The notes below the pieces were generated by a model, which did no database searches, had not been told where the DNA came from, and was given only the letters and a program-made list of their open reading frames with translations. Below, piece after piece: positions 1-8,643 of a stretch of 15,902 nucleotides of DNA. The stretch is from Anaerolineales bacterium UBA6663 (GTDB taxonomy: Bacteria > Chloroflexota > Anaerolineae > Anaerolineales > UBA6663): positions 8,402-24,303 of the forward strand of contig DKKP01000252.1 in assembly GCA_002455335.1 (NCBI GenBank), given 5' to 3'. A program made the translations under genes and the position numbers. Each line of letters starts with the position of its first letter. The first letter of the stretch is position 1.

Positions 1-20
1 TGTTTCGGGCCCGGCTCAGA

Positions 21-60
21 ACAAAAACGACGCCCGCCATCCCCCTGATGACGGGCGTCG
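21..60 (-). terminator. Rho-independent terminator of the hox operon
   Basis: On the minus strand a long hairpin is followed directly by a T-rich tract (TTTTTGTTC). The outer arms are 9 bases (28-36 with 52-60, CGACGCCCG/CGGGCGTCG). After one C/A mismatch the inner arms CATC (38-41) and GATG (47-50) also pair, leaving a 5-base loop. It lies about 40 bases past the hoxH stop codon, so it closes the hoxEFUYH transcript. Confidence 0.9.
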
Positions 61-98
61 CCGCCTGACAGATGTGGGGCGCCAAGGGCGCCCGTGGC

Positions 99-1523
99 TC
101 AGTTGCGCGTCGTGCGCTCGATCAGCTTGCCATCGGGGCCGACCACATCGACCACCATCGGCATCTGGCCGGCGGCGTGGGTCGAGCAGCTCAGGCACGG
201 ATCGAAGGTGCGGATCACGGCCTCGACGCGGTTGAGCGCGCCGTCGGTGACCTTGCCGTCGTGGATGAACTGCTTGGCGGTCTGGAGCACGCCGCGATCC
301 ATGGCCATGTTGTTGTTGGCCGTGGCGATGATCAGGTTCGACCACGTCATCAGCCCGCTCTCGTCGATCTTGTAGTGGTGCAGCAGCGTGCCGCGCGGGG
401 CCTCCGACATACCGACGCCCTCGCTGCGGTTCGGGCCCGCGAAGGCACGGACGCGCTTGCTGAGGATGTCGGGTGTCTCGAGCAGCTGTTGGATCTTCTC
501 GATGCCGAACAGGATCTCGATCAGGCGCGCGTAGTGGTAGTAGAACGAGCTCAGCGGCACACCGCGCTGCAGCTCACGGAACTCGACCCACTCGCGTTCG
601 GCCAGCGGCGTGCCGACGTGATCGATCAGGTTCAGGCGAGCCAGCGGGCCGACGCGGTAGATGCCGGCCGGGTAGCCCATCGGCTTGTAGTACGCCGACT
701 TGAGATAGCTGTAGTTCTCGACCTTCTCGCCGATGTAGTTCGCGTAATCGGCGGGCTCGAGGTTGTCGCCGATGACCTTTCCGGCTGCGTCGACGATGCG
801 GACCTTGCCGTCATAGTGCTCGAGACCGCCGTCCTTCGAGATCAGGCCCATGAATAGGGTTGGGAAGTTGGCGAAGGCCCGGATCTCCTCGCGGAAGTTC
901 TCCTGGATCGGCTTGAACCAGCCCAGGGTTCGCTGCAGGCGCTGGATGGCCTCGGGGATATCGGCAAGGATGGCGTCGCGCTGCTCGGCTTTGAGCGGCT
1001 CGGCCAGGCCGCCGGCGACGATCCACCCGGGGTGAACGCGCTTGCCGCCCAGGCGCTCGATCACCTGCTGACCAAACTTGCGCAGCCAGATCCCGTCCTG
1101 CGCCACCTGCATGTTCTCGGCCGCGACGCCGAAGATGTGGCGTTTCGCCGGGTCGGCATCCATACCGAGCAGCAAGTCGGGGCTGGAGAGGTGGAAGAAA
1201 CTCAACGCATGTGACTGCACGATCTGGCCGAGATTGATCACGCGGCGCAGATTCGCGGCCACCTCGGGCACTTCGACCGCCATCAGCGTGTCGCAGGCCT
1301 TGGCCGAGGCCACCAGGTGGCTGACCGGGCAGATGCCGCAGATGCGGGCCATCAGTGCTGGCATCTCCTGGAAGGGGCGGCCCTCGCTGAACTTCTCAAA
1401 GCCGCGGACCTGGGTGACGTGGAAGTGCGCGTCGGTCACCTCGCCGGCGTCGTCGAGTTGGATCGTGATCTTCGCGTGACCCTCGATCCGGGTGACCGGA
1501 TCGATCATGATTTGCTTGGTCAT
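99..1523 (-). CDS. hoxH: NAD-reducing [NiFe] hydrogenase large subunit HoxH
   Basis: This 474-residue catalytic subunit carries the Ni-Fe(CN)2CO site that splits or makes H2 in the soluble Hox complex. The N-terminal ligand motif is RICGICPVSH (Cys62, Cys65, His69) and the C-terminal one is DPCLSCSTH (Cys443, Cys446, His449). In this family all four cysteines bind the metals. The chain continues 25 residues beyond His449, as expected for a precursor whose tail is removed after Ni insertion; a HoxW-type protease is encoded at 8164-8637. The start is the ATG at 1523, preceded by AGGAG and 14 bases after the hoxY stop. Upstream in-frame codons run into hoxY and were not used. It is the last gene of hoxEFUYH. 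The match to group 3d (cyanobacterial and Chloroflexota-like) sequences is recognised from memory. Both metal sites look intact. Confidence 0.96.
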   Translation of the reverse strand: MTKQIMIDPVTRIEGHAKITIQLDDAGEVTDAHFHVTQVRGFEKFSEGRPFQEMPALMARICGICPVSHLVASAKACDTLMAVEVPEVAANLRRVINLGQIVQSHALSFFHLSSPDLLLGMDADPAKRHIFGVAAENMQVAQDGIWLRKFGQQVIERLGGKRVHPGWIVAGGLAEPLKAEQRDAILADIPEAIQRLQRTLGWFKPIQENFREEIRAFANFPTLFMGLISKDGGLEHYDGKVRIVDAAGKVIGDNLEPADYANYIGEKVENYSYLKSAYYKPMGYPAGIYRVGPLARLNLIDHVGTPLAEREWVEFRELQRGVPLSSFYYHYARLIEILFGIEKIQQLLETPDILSKRVRAFAGPNRSEGVGMSEAPRGTLLHHYKIDESGLMTWSNLIIATANNNMAMDRGVLQTAKQFIHDGKVTDGALNRVEAVIRTFDPCLSCSTHAAGQMPMVVDVVGPDGKLIERTTRN

Positions 1524-1537
1524 GGTGTTCTCCTGCC

Positions 1538-2071
1538 TTACTTGCCGAACCGGGTCAACGCCGGGACGTCGGGAATGCGGCCTTCGAGCAATTCGACCAG
1601 GGCCGCAAAGATGGTGTCGGCGCTGGGCGGGCAGCCCGGCAAGAAGATGTCGACCTTGACCACGTCGTGTACCGGGCGAACGCGATCGAGCAGCGGCGGA
1701 ACGACCACGTTGGGCACCTGCGGATCCAACGTCGCGAGCTCGAAGTACGCGTGCTGGAGCACGGCCTTCTTGCCGACGAGGTTGCGCATCGAGGGCACGT
1801 TGGCCGTCACGGCGCAATCGCCAAAAGCGATCAGGGTCTTTGTGTGCGCCCGGATCTTCTGGATCTTGTGCAGATCCTCCTCGCTGGCGACGGCGCCTTC
1901 GACGAGGGCGATATCGACCATCTCCGGGTAGTCCTTGAAGTCGACCAGCGGGCTGTAGACCAGATCGATCTTGTCGGCCACGATGAGCAGGCGCTCATCC
2001 AGATCGAGGAAGGACATGTGGCAGCCCGAACAGCCGTCAAGCCACACGGTTGCGATACTGACTTTTGCCAT
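1538..2071 (-). CDS. hoxY: NAD-reducing hydrogenase small subunit HoxY
   Basis: This is the 177-residue electron-transfer partner of HoxH, a short small subunit with only the proximal Fe-S domain. The four expected cluster ligands are visible: Cys14 and Cys17 (DGCSGCHMS), Cys86 (FGDCAV) and Cys147 (PGCPPS), which fits one [4Fe-4S] cluster next to the NiFe site. There is no Tat signal and no C-terminal ferredoxin-like region, so it should be cytoplasmic, as known for Hox enzymes. The start at 2071 follows AGGAGAG. A longer in-frame start would add a low-complexity leader lacking family similarity. It sits 28 bases after hoxU and 14 bases before hoxH, inside one operon. Confidence 0.95.
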   Translation of the reverse strand: MAKVSIATVWLDGCSGCHMSFLDLDERLLIVADKIDLVYSPLVDFKDYPEMVDIALVEGAVASEEDLHKIQKIRAHTKTLIAFGDCAVTANVPSMRNLVGKKAVLQHAYFELATLDPQVPNVVVPPLLDRVRPVHDVVKVDIFLPGCPPSADTIFAALVELLEGRIPDVPALTRFGK

Positions 2072-2099
2072 GGAAAGCTCTCCTGTCTGAGCCGGCGGC

Positions 2100-2827
2100 T
2101 CAGCGTCCGCTGCTGCTGCGCACACGGGCCATCGCCGCGAACCGGGGCCGGGCGTGAACCATCTCCGCCACCGACTTGCCCTTTTCGACGAGCGCGCCGG
2201 TCGGGCAGATATGAACGCATTTACCGCACGTGGTGCAGGTCTCCGATTCGCCCCAGGGGGTACCGAGATCCGAGATCAGGCGGGTATCGACGCCGCGCCC
2301 AAACAGGTCCCACACATGGGCGCCCTCGACCTCATCGCAGGCGCGCACACAACGCGCACACAGGATACACCTGTTATGGTCCAGCGTGAAGCGGCTATGC
2401 GACGCGTCGACGCTGACCTTTGGGTAGAGGTACGGGTAACGGATGTGGTCGACGCCCAATTTCTGGGCCAGAGTCTGCAGCTCGCAATTGCCGTTCGAGA
2501 CGCACACCGAGCAGATGTGGTTGCGCTCGGCGAAAAGCAACTCAATGATCGAGCGGCGGTACTTTGCGAGGCGCTCCGACTGCGTCACCACTTCCATATC
2601 CTGCGTGACCTTGACCACGCAGGCGGGCGTCAGCTTGGGCGAGCCCTTGATCTCGACCAGGCACAGACGGCAGGCGCCGACATCGCCGAGGCCCTCATAG
2701 TGGCAGAGCGCCGGGACGAACAGGCCGTTCTCCCAGGCCACCTCGAGGACGGTCTGGTCGCTGCGGGCCGAGATCTCGCGATCATCGATCTTGAGGGTAA
2801 CGACCGTCGTTTCGGTCATCGTCGGGC

Positions 2828-2831
<4 letters not shown>
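2100..2831 (-). CDS. hoxU: NAD-reducing hydrogenase diaphorase subunit HoxU
   Basis: This 243-residue iron-sulfur subunit is related to the N-terminal part of complex I NuoG and passes electrons between HoxF and HoxY. An N-terminal [2Fe-2S] ferredoxin fold carries Cys43, Cys54, Cys57 and Cys71. A second site has His105, Cys107, Cys110 and Cys116 (NHICSVC...NC). Two [4Fe-4S] motifs follow: Cys155/158/161/165 and Cys199/202/205/209. The [16 protein letters not shown] form is typical of cyanobacterial-like HoxU (from memory). The ATG at 2829-2831 overlaps the hoxF TGA as ATGA, with AGGAGGT upstream, indicating translational coupling. All cluster ligands expected for the family are present. Confidence 0.95.
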
Positions 2832-4509
<1,678 letters not shown>

Positions 4510-4513
<4 letters not shown>

Positions 4514-5010
4514 GCCGCCCTCCAGTTTGCCACCTGGGCAAGCATCGTTGCCGAGGCCATCTTGCCGGCCACCTGACCGTCGAACACGCCTGCTGGCGCA
4601 AGGCCGCAGGAGCCAATACAACGCGCGCCCATCAAAGACACCTTACCATCGGGCGTGGTCTCACCGACCTTGATGCCCAGCTCTTGTTCGACCTGAGCCA
4701 GGAGTTGACCCGAGCCCTTGATATAGCAAGCCGTTCCAAGGCAGATTACGCAGGTGTGCTCGCCCTGGGGCTTCATGCTGAAGTAGTTGTAGAACGTCGC
4801 CACCCCAAGCACACGGCTGAGCGGCAGACCCAGGCTTCGTGCGACAAACAACAGCGACTCGGGCTCGAGAAAACCAAAGGATTCCTGCGTCGTATGCAGG
4901 GTTTCGATCAAGGCCGCCGGCGCAAAGTTGTAGCGTCGCATGGTGGCCTCCACGAGGCGCCATCGCTTGTCATCAGACGGCGGCGCCACGCGTGGACTCG
5001 GTGTCGGCAT
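4510..5010 (-). CDS. hoxE: Bidirectional hydrogenase subunit HoxE (NuoE-like)
   Basis: This 166-residue thioredoxin-like [2Fe-2S] subunit is related to complex I NuoE and is the first gene of the operon. The cluster ligands are Cys90 and Cys95 (CLGTAC) plus Cys131 and Cys135 (RCIGSC). The N-terminal helical part (ATFYNYFSM around 71-79) also matches the family. HoxE occurs in the pentameric Hox enzymes of cyanobacteria and relatives, and is missing from many HoxFUYH enzymes. The start ATG at 5008-5010 has an excellent AGGAGGT a few bases upstream. A longer in-frame start at 5079 would add residues with no family similarity. The upstream gap to a divergent response regulator carries the likely operon control region. 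Confidence 0.94.
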
Positions 5011-5033
5011 AAGACCTCCTGGACAGTCGAAAA

Positions 5034-5088
5034 CGTAGGGCCTGTGCCCTCGGCCATGTATCCTACGGACTTGGCCCACTTCGGGCCA
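5034..5088 (-). other. Inverted repeats in the putative hoxE leader
   Basis: Two potential stems lie between the candidate operator and the hoxE start. One is CGTAGG/CCTACG (5034-5039 with 5062-5067, 22 bases between the arms). The other is a compact hairpin TGGCCC-ACTTC-GGGCCA (5072-5088). They could be folds in the 5' leader if transcription starts upstream of 5090, or binding sites if it starts downstream. No known riboswitch is recognised. Confidence 0.3.
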
Positions 5089-5106
5089 CTGTCAACCATC
5101 CCATAG

Positions 5107-5128
5107 GTTTGTGCCAAATGACACAAAC
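5107..5128. promoter_or_regulatory. Candidate Rex- or CRP-type operator upstream of hoxE
   Basis: This is a perfect dyad, GTTTGTG-N8-CACAAAC. Its core TTGTGCCAAATGACACAA (5109-5126) has the TTGTG-N8-CACAA spacing and outer bases of the NADH/NAD+-responsive repressor Rex, although the inner AA/TT pairs of the consensus are absent. CRP/FNR-family sites (TGTGA-N6-TCACA) share this spacing, so the identity of the binding protein is open. It lies about 100 bases upstream of the hoxE start, just upstream of a TTGACA. An NADH-sensing regulator would fit an NAD-linked hydrogenase. Confidence 0.5.
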
Positions 5129-5317
5129 AGGAATAATGCACACGTGAGCGTTTCGCCTAATACCGCGGATTTGATCCAGAATACGCCACCTGTTCTCCCC
5201 ACCCCATGCCTGCGCACGCAATCGGCTCGTGAGATTCGTCACTGGTTGCGCTGGATACACCTCGTTAAGGTTGACGAATAGCGCATTTGAATCATTCCAC
5301 CTGGGATTTGCACCGTG

Positions 5318-5974
5318 ATGACTTCCCGAGTCCTGATTGCTGGTGAACATAGTCTGGTGAACCTCGGGCTGACAACCCTCTTGGGCAGCCAGCCGGCCTT
5401 TCGCGTCCTGGCCGAGCTACCTTTGGGCGAGATCCTGTCGGCGGCGATGACACGACGGCCGGATCTGATCCTCCTTGACATCGACAGCAACGCCGGAAAC
5501 GGTCTTGAGGTGTGCGCCGAGCTCTGTCGGCTGACCTGCCAGCCCATGGTGGTCGTTCTGACGGGTACGCCAGACGAAACACTTGCGCAACGCGCGATCC
5601 AGGTCGGCGCGGCCGGGTTTGCACTCAAGCAAGAGCATGTCAGCGACCTCCTCGAGCACATCAAACGGGCTCAAGATGGCCCCCTGCTGCGCGATTCGGG
5701 GCGCCAACAAGCCGTGTTGGAAGTTGTCCGCCGCGCGGCCCGCGCCGCGGACCCGGCCGCCTTCGCCAGCCTCACACCACAAGAACGGCACATCCTGTTA
5801 TTGGTGTCAGAAGGGCGGACAAATCACGAGATCGCCCAGGCGCTGCAACTCGGCGAAGGGACGGTCCGCAACTACATCAGCCATATCCTCGAGAAGCTCG
5901 GCTGCGCCAATCGCACCGAGGCCGCGGCTTTCGCCGTCGCCCACCGGCTGCGCGATCTCTGGCCGCACTCGTAA
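5318..5974 (+). CDS. NarL/LuxR-type response regulator with atypical receiver
   Basis: This protein of about 218 residues has an N-terminal receiver (about 1-120) and a C-terminal LuxR/GerE helix-turn-helix (about 150-212: LTPQERHILLLVSEGRTNHE...GTVRNYISHILEKL). It should be a DNA-binding transcription factor. Counting from the GTG at 5315, the phosphoacceptor aspartate is Asp55 (LILLDID), with Thr83 and Lys105 also in place. The usual N-terminal Asp-Asp pair reads Gly10-Glu11, so one metal-binding acid is lost. GTG (5315) and ATG (5318) are adjacent starts; ATG was chosen, with only a weak GGGA upstream. It is divergent from hoxE, and no histidine kinase is nearby. Control of the hox genes is a reasonable guess from position only. 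Confidence 0.88.
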   Translation: MTSRVLIAGEHSLVNLGLTTLLGSQPAFRVLAELPLGEILSAAMTRRPDLILLDIDSNAGNGLEVCAELCRLTCQPMVVVLTGTPDETLAQRAIQVGAAGFALKQEHVSDLLEHIKRAQDGPLLRDSGRQQAVLEVVRRAARAADPAAFASLTPQERHILLLVSEGRTNHEIAQALQLGEGTVRNYISHILEKLGCANRTEAAAFAVAHRLRDLWPHS

Positions 5975-5985
5975 CCCTTAACTGC

Positions 5986-6015
5986 AACAGGGCCGCCCAG
6001 GTGGGCGGCCCTGTT
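5986..6015. terminator. Terminator between convergent regulator and malic enzyme genes
   Basis: A 13-base perfect stem (5986-5998 with 6003-6015, core GGGCCGCCC/GGGCGGCCC) has the 4-base loop AGGT. It lies 11 bases after the regulator stop and 12 bases from the malic enzyme stop. On the plus strand it is followed by a short T-rich stretch (TGCTTTG). On the minus strand the following tract is weaker, so it fits best as the regulator terminator with possible bidirectional use. Confidence 0.85.
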
Positions 6016-6027
6016 TGCTTTGAACAC

Positions 6028-7383
6028 TTAATCGACGTTGACCAGGCCTTCGCGCTGGAGCGTATCGACCATCTGGTGCGAGCGCGAGATGATCGCGGCC
6101 GCGCGAGCGTATTCCTCTTCGTAGGTCGTCGTGATGCGGGCGACACCCTGCTCGACAGCCTTCATGGCCACCGCAGCCGCCTCGCGGGGATAGAGTTCCC
6201 ATTCTTCCATCGCCGGGATGATGTACTCGGGGCTGAGGCCCTTCTCCTCGGCCATGCCGGCCAGGGCGCGGGCCGCCTCAATGCACATCTCGTCCGTGAT
6301 CGTGCGCGCACGGACGTCGAGTGCGCCGCGGAAGATCCCGGGGAAACCAAGGCTGTTGTTAACCTGATTTGGGAAGTCGGAGCGGCCCGTGGCCACGACG
6401 GCCGCGCCGGCGGCCTTGGCCTCCCACGGCCAGATCTCGGGCGTCGGGTTGGCGCAGGCGAAGACGATCGGGTCCTTGGCCATGCCCTCGACCCACTCGG
6501 GAAGCACAATGCCGGGTCCGGGCGTCGCGAGCGCGATGACGACGTCAGCGCCGACCATGGCTTCCTTGATTCCGCCTTGGCGGCCTTCTTTGTTCGTGAT
6601 GTTGCAGAGCTTCCACTTATTGGCGAACTCGTCCTTCTTGGCCTCGATGTCCTTGCGGTGCAAGCCGAGGATGCCGCGGCTGTCGACCATGCGGCAGTTC
6701 GCGGGGTTGGCGCCGGAGGCGAAGATCAGGCGGGCACCCGCGACGTTCGACGCGCCGCTGCCCACGAACGTGATGCTGACGTCTTCGATCTTCTTGCCAA
6801 CCACCTTGAGCGCGTTGATCAGGCCGGCCAGCGTGACCATGGCCGTGCCCTGCTGGTCATCATGCCAGACCGGGATGCTGGCACGCTCGCGCAGCTCGTC
6901 GAGGATGCGGAAGCACTTCGGCTGCGCGATGTCTTCGAGGTTGATGCCGCCAAAGCCGGGCTGCAGCAGGAGAACAGTCTCGATGAACTTGTCCGGGTCC
7001 TTAGTGTCGAGCATGATCGGCCAGGCGTCAACGCCACCCAGGTATTTGTAAAGCAGGGCCTTGCCTTCCATCACCGGCAGGCCGGCCTTCGGGCCGATAT
7101 CGCCCAGGCCGAGGACGCGCGTGCCGTCGGAGATGACAGCGACCGTGTTGCCCGCGTGGGTCAACTCGTAGACCAGGTCAGGGTTCTTGTTGATCGCGAG
7201 ACACGGCTGGGCGACGCCCGGCGTGTACCAGATCGCGAAGTCGCTGTGGCTTGTTACGCGGCAACGCAGGGCGGTTTCGACTTTGCCCTGGTAGCGGCGG
7301 TGCAGCGCAATCGCCTGCTCTTCGGCCTCGTGGGCGTGAGCGAGCAGTTCGTTGGCTTCGCTCGCACTGATGGGGTTGGTCAT
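6028..7383 (-). CDS. Malic enzyme (oxaloacetate-decarboxylating, short form)
   Basis: This 451-residue enzyme converts malate to pyruvate and CO2 with reduction of NAD(P)+. The N-terminal malic domain shows YTPGVAQPC (53-61, Tyr53), [20 protein letters not shown] (85-104, Lys99 as the probable general base), NLEDIAQPK (148-156, metal-binding Glu150/Asp151) and WHDDQQGTA (173-181). The Rossmann domain starts at [11 protein letters not shown] (206-216). There is no phosphotransacetylase domain, so it is not the long MaeB form. The loop GSGASN does not settle NAD versus NADP preference. The start at 7383 has GGAGG ten bases upstream. It stands alone as a monocistronic gene convergent with the response regulator. 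Together with PPDK at 9409 it could feed malate carbon to PEP. Confidence 0.95.
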   Translation of the reverse strand: MTNPISASEANELLAHAHEAEEQAIALHRRYQGKVETALRCRVTSHSDFAIWYTPGVAQPCLAINKNPDLVYELTHAGNTVAVISDGTRVLGLGDIGPKAGLPVMEGKALLYKYLGGVDAWPIMLDTKDPDKFIETVLLLQPGFGGINLEDIAQPKCFRILDELRERASIPVWHDDQQGTAMVTLAGLINALKVVGKKIEDVSITFVGSGASNVAGARLIFASGANPANCRMVDSRGILGLHRKDIEAKKDEFANKWKLCNITNKEGRQGGIKEAMVGADVVIALATPGPGIVLPEWVEGMAKDPIVFACANPTPEIWPWEAKAAGAAVVATGRSDFPNQVNNSLGFPGIFRGALDVRARTITDEMCIEAARALAGMAEEKGLSPEYIIPAMEEWELYPREAAAVAMKAVEQGVARITTTYEEEYARAAAIISRSHQMVDTLQREGLVNVD

Positions 7384-7740
7384 GGGATGCCTCCGATTTA
7401 ATGCAATTGGTTCACCCTAGCGATCCATTCACATATGTGCCAGTACAAGAGGTAACCTTCTGAGACTGAGGAATGGCGCAGTGGACAGATCGTAGACGCG
7501 CGACAAAGGCGACCGGCTTCATCTTTGACATCGGCTTCATCGCACAAGAAGCGATCGACGCCCTATTGACTGAATGTCGCAGATTGGCGCTGAAATATGC
7601 CCAATCTGACGCTGGCCGATTTGGTGAACGCGTCGGGGAACGCGTTACGCGCCCAGAAGCGCGCGATTGACCCGTGAGGAATCGCACTGGCTGCGCCAGG
7701 CGACATCGCCTACACTCGGCCCAGGAGTGAGCTGGAAGCC
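7384..7740. other. Intergenic region between malic enzyme and DUF1667 gene
   Basis: No gene can be supported in these 357 bases. A 65-codon plus-strand frame (7473-7670) is open, but its GAGGA lies immediately against the ATG and the protein resembles nothing known to me. A 91-codon minus frame over the same bases is no better. Visible structure includes the palindrome CACATATGTG (7430-7439) upstream of the malic enzyme gene, a repeated GAACGCGT at about 7626-7645, and two adjoining dyads, CTGGC-TGC-GCCAG (7687-7699) and GGCGA-CA-TCGCC (7699-7710). The dyads lie 30-50 bases before the next start codon and may be regulatory. The region is more AT-rich than its neighbours. Confidence 0.4.
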
Positions 7741-8148
7741 ATGGAGATCCTGAACTACAACTGTATCGGTTGCCTGAACCGCTGTCGGGTTGAAGTGCAG
7801 GCCGAGGCGCGGGAGCTCATCAGCATCGCCGGCATTCGGTGCAAGCGCGGGATCGAACTGGCCCGCCGGCGTTTGATCACGCCACCGGCTCCGTTCGCGC
7901 TTCCGTTGCGCATCGTGAACGGCGCCGCCTCTCACATCGAAGCCCGGACGAGCGAGCCCGTGCCCCCGGATGTGGCACGGGCGCTGACGATCGCGGTCCG
8001 CAAGCTATCGTTCTCGGCTCCCATTCAGGCTGGAGCCGTTCTGGTGCAGAATGTCGGTGGAATGGGAGTGGATCTGATCGCCGTGGCCGATGCTGCGAGC
8101 GTGGAGCCTTCAGCGTCGGGGGTCCTGGCGCCCTCGTCGCCGGCTTGA
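7741..8148 (+). CDS. DUF1667-family small four-cysteine protein
   Basis: This 135-residue protein matches, from memory, the DUF1667 family. It has an N-terminal CxxCxxxC (Cys8, Cys11, Cys15), a fourth cysteine in the GIRCKRG motif (Cys34), a middle part with the family's 'RTSEPVPPD' segment (about 69-77), and a closing 'VLVQNVGGMGVDLIAV' segment (about 100-115). The four cysteines suggest a metal or Fe-S site, though none is proven. In many genomes the family sits beside FAD-dependent GlpA-like oxidoreductases; no such partner is present here. The start ATG has AGGAG about 13 bases and GGAAG 2 bases upstream. The last 20 or so residues are Ala/Ser/Pro-rich and look like a non-family tail. It is convergent with hoxW. 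Confidence 0.8.
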   Translation: MEILNYNCIGCLNRCRVEVQAEARELISIAGIRCKRGIELARRRLITPPAPFALPLRIVNGAASHIEARTSEPVPPDVARALTIAVRKLSFSAPIQAGAVLVQNVGGMGVDLIAVADAASVEPSASGVLAPSSPA

Positions 8149-8162
8149 GCCGAGCGGGCGAC
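8136..8162. terminator. Weak hairpin between convergent DUF1667 and hoxW genes
   Basis: GTCGCC (8136-8141) can pair with GGCGAC (8157-8162) around a 15-base loop, which itself contains GGC-TTGA-GCC. It overlaps the DUF1667 stop codon and nearly reaches the hoxW stop. No T-tract follows on either strand, so terminator function is doubtful. Confidence 0.25.
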
Positions 8163-8163
8163 T

Positions 8164-8637
8164 TCAACGATCGGACGACGCTGAAGCCCCTTGCTTGAGC
8201 CAAAACGCCAAAGCGCGCTCGACCTGCGCGGCGACGCGCTCGACGGCCGGCGCCATCATCGTGGACATGGCCTGACCCAGCTCGAGCTGGGCACCGCCAG
8301 CGCCGGCCAGCCAGGCCCGCATGGGTGCAACCCCAAAATACGTGCGTGTCAGACCCAATAACTCGGCCGGATCGAGGTGATGGCCGATCGCGCCGGGCCG
8401 TGCAACGACGGGGCGCAAAAACAAGAAGCGGCTGACGCCAGGCGCCAGCCGTTGATCGAGATCGACAAAGACCACCCGTTGGGCCTGTCGGGCGAGGTCG
8501 GTGAGTTCAGGCGTCAACTGGATACAGGTGAGCAACTCGACGCCGGGGCGCTCGGGCAGCCTTTCAAGCACCCGCCAACCAAAGGCGTCGTCTCCGCGAA
8601 GCGGGTTTCCAATCCCAATGATGACGGCGTTGAGCAT
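8164..8637 (-). CDS. hoxW: [NiFe] hydrogenase maturation protease (HoxW/HycI type)
   Basis: This 157-residue endopeptidase of the M52 family removes the C-terminal tail of a hydrogenase large subunit after nickel insertion. The diagnostic GIGNPLRGDDAFGW motif (8-21) is present. Alignment by eye to E. coli HybD gives the nickel-sensing ligands as Asp17 (for Glu16), Asp59 (VFVDLD, for Asp62) and His86 or His87 (IGHHLDP, for His93). The only large subunit in the window is HoxH, with a 25-residue tail, so HoxH is the likely substrate. The gene begins 6 bases after the CBS-domain gene on the same strand, so the two are probably co-transcribed. The assignment to HoxW rather than another M52 protease rests on this context. 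Confidence 0.88.
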   Translation of the reverse strand: MLNAVIIGIGNPLRGDDAFGWRVLERLPERPGVELLTCIQLTPELTDLARQAQRVVFVDLDQRLAPGVSRFLFLRPVVARPGAIGHHLDPAELLGLTRTYFGVAPMRAWLAGAGGAQLELGQAMSTMMAPAVERVAAQVERALAFWLKQGASASSDR

Positions 8638-8643
8638 GCCTGC

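Larger units (their letters stand above)
5011..5317. promoter_or_regulatory. Divergent control region between hoxE and the response regulator
   Basis: These 307 bases hold no convincing gene. Several pieces of structure are visible: the dyad at 5107-5128 (separate entry), two inverted repeats near hoxE (separate entry), and a perfect TTGACA on the minus strand (5095-5090). That hexamer has no good -10 at 16-18 bases: the sequence 17 bases on is AAGTCC. No strong promoter was found for the plus-strand regulator; TTGACG at 5271 lacks a convincing -10. The sequence here is more AT-rich than the coding regions. Confidence 0.5.

Noticed and set aside
5090..5095. Perfect TTGACA on the minus strand as hoxE -35 box
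   Set aside because: No acceptable -10 at 16-18 bases downstream; the best TAGGAT is 24 bases away.
5099..5116. TGGCAC on the minus strand as a sigma54 -24 element for hox
   Set aside because: No TTGCA/T -12 element follows at the required spacing.
5512..7401. 629-codon plus-strand frame over the regulator and malic enzyme
   Set aside because: It crosses a strong terminator hairpin and two well-supported genes in other frames.
7430..7439. CACATATGTG as a second Rex site before malic enzyme
   Set aside because: The half-sites point the wrong way and the spacer is 2 bases, so it does not fit TTGTG-N8-CACAA.
7473..7670. 65-codon open frame in the gap before the DUF1667 gene
   Set aside because: The ribosome site abuts the ATG, no family is recognised, and a similar-length frame exists on the other strand.
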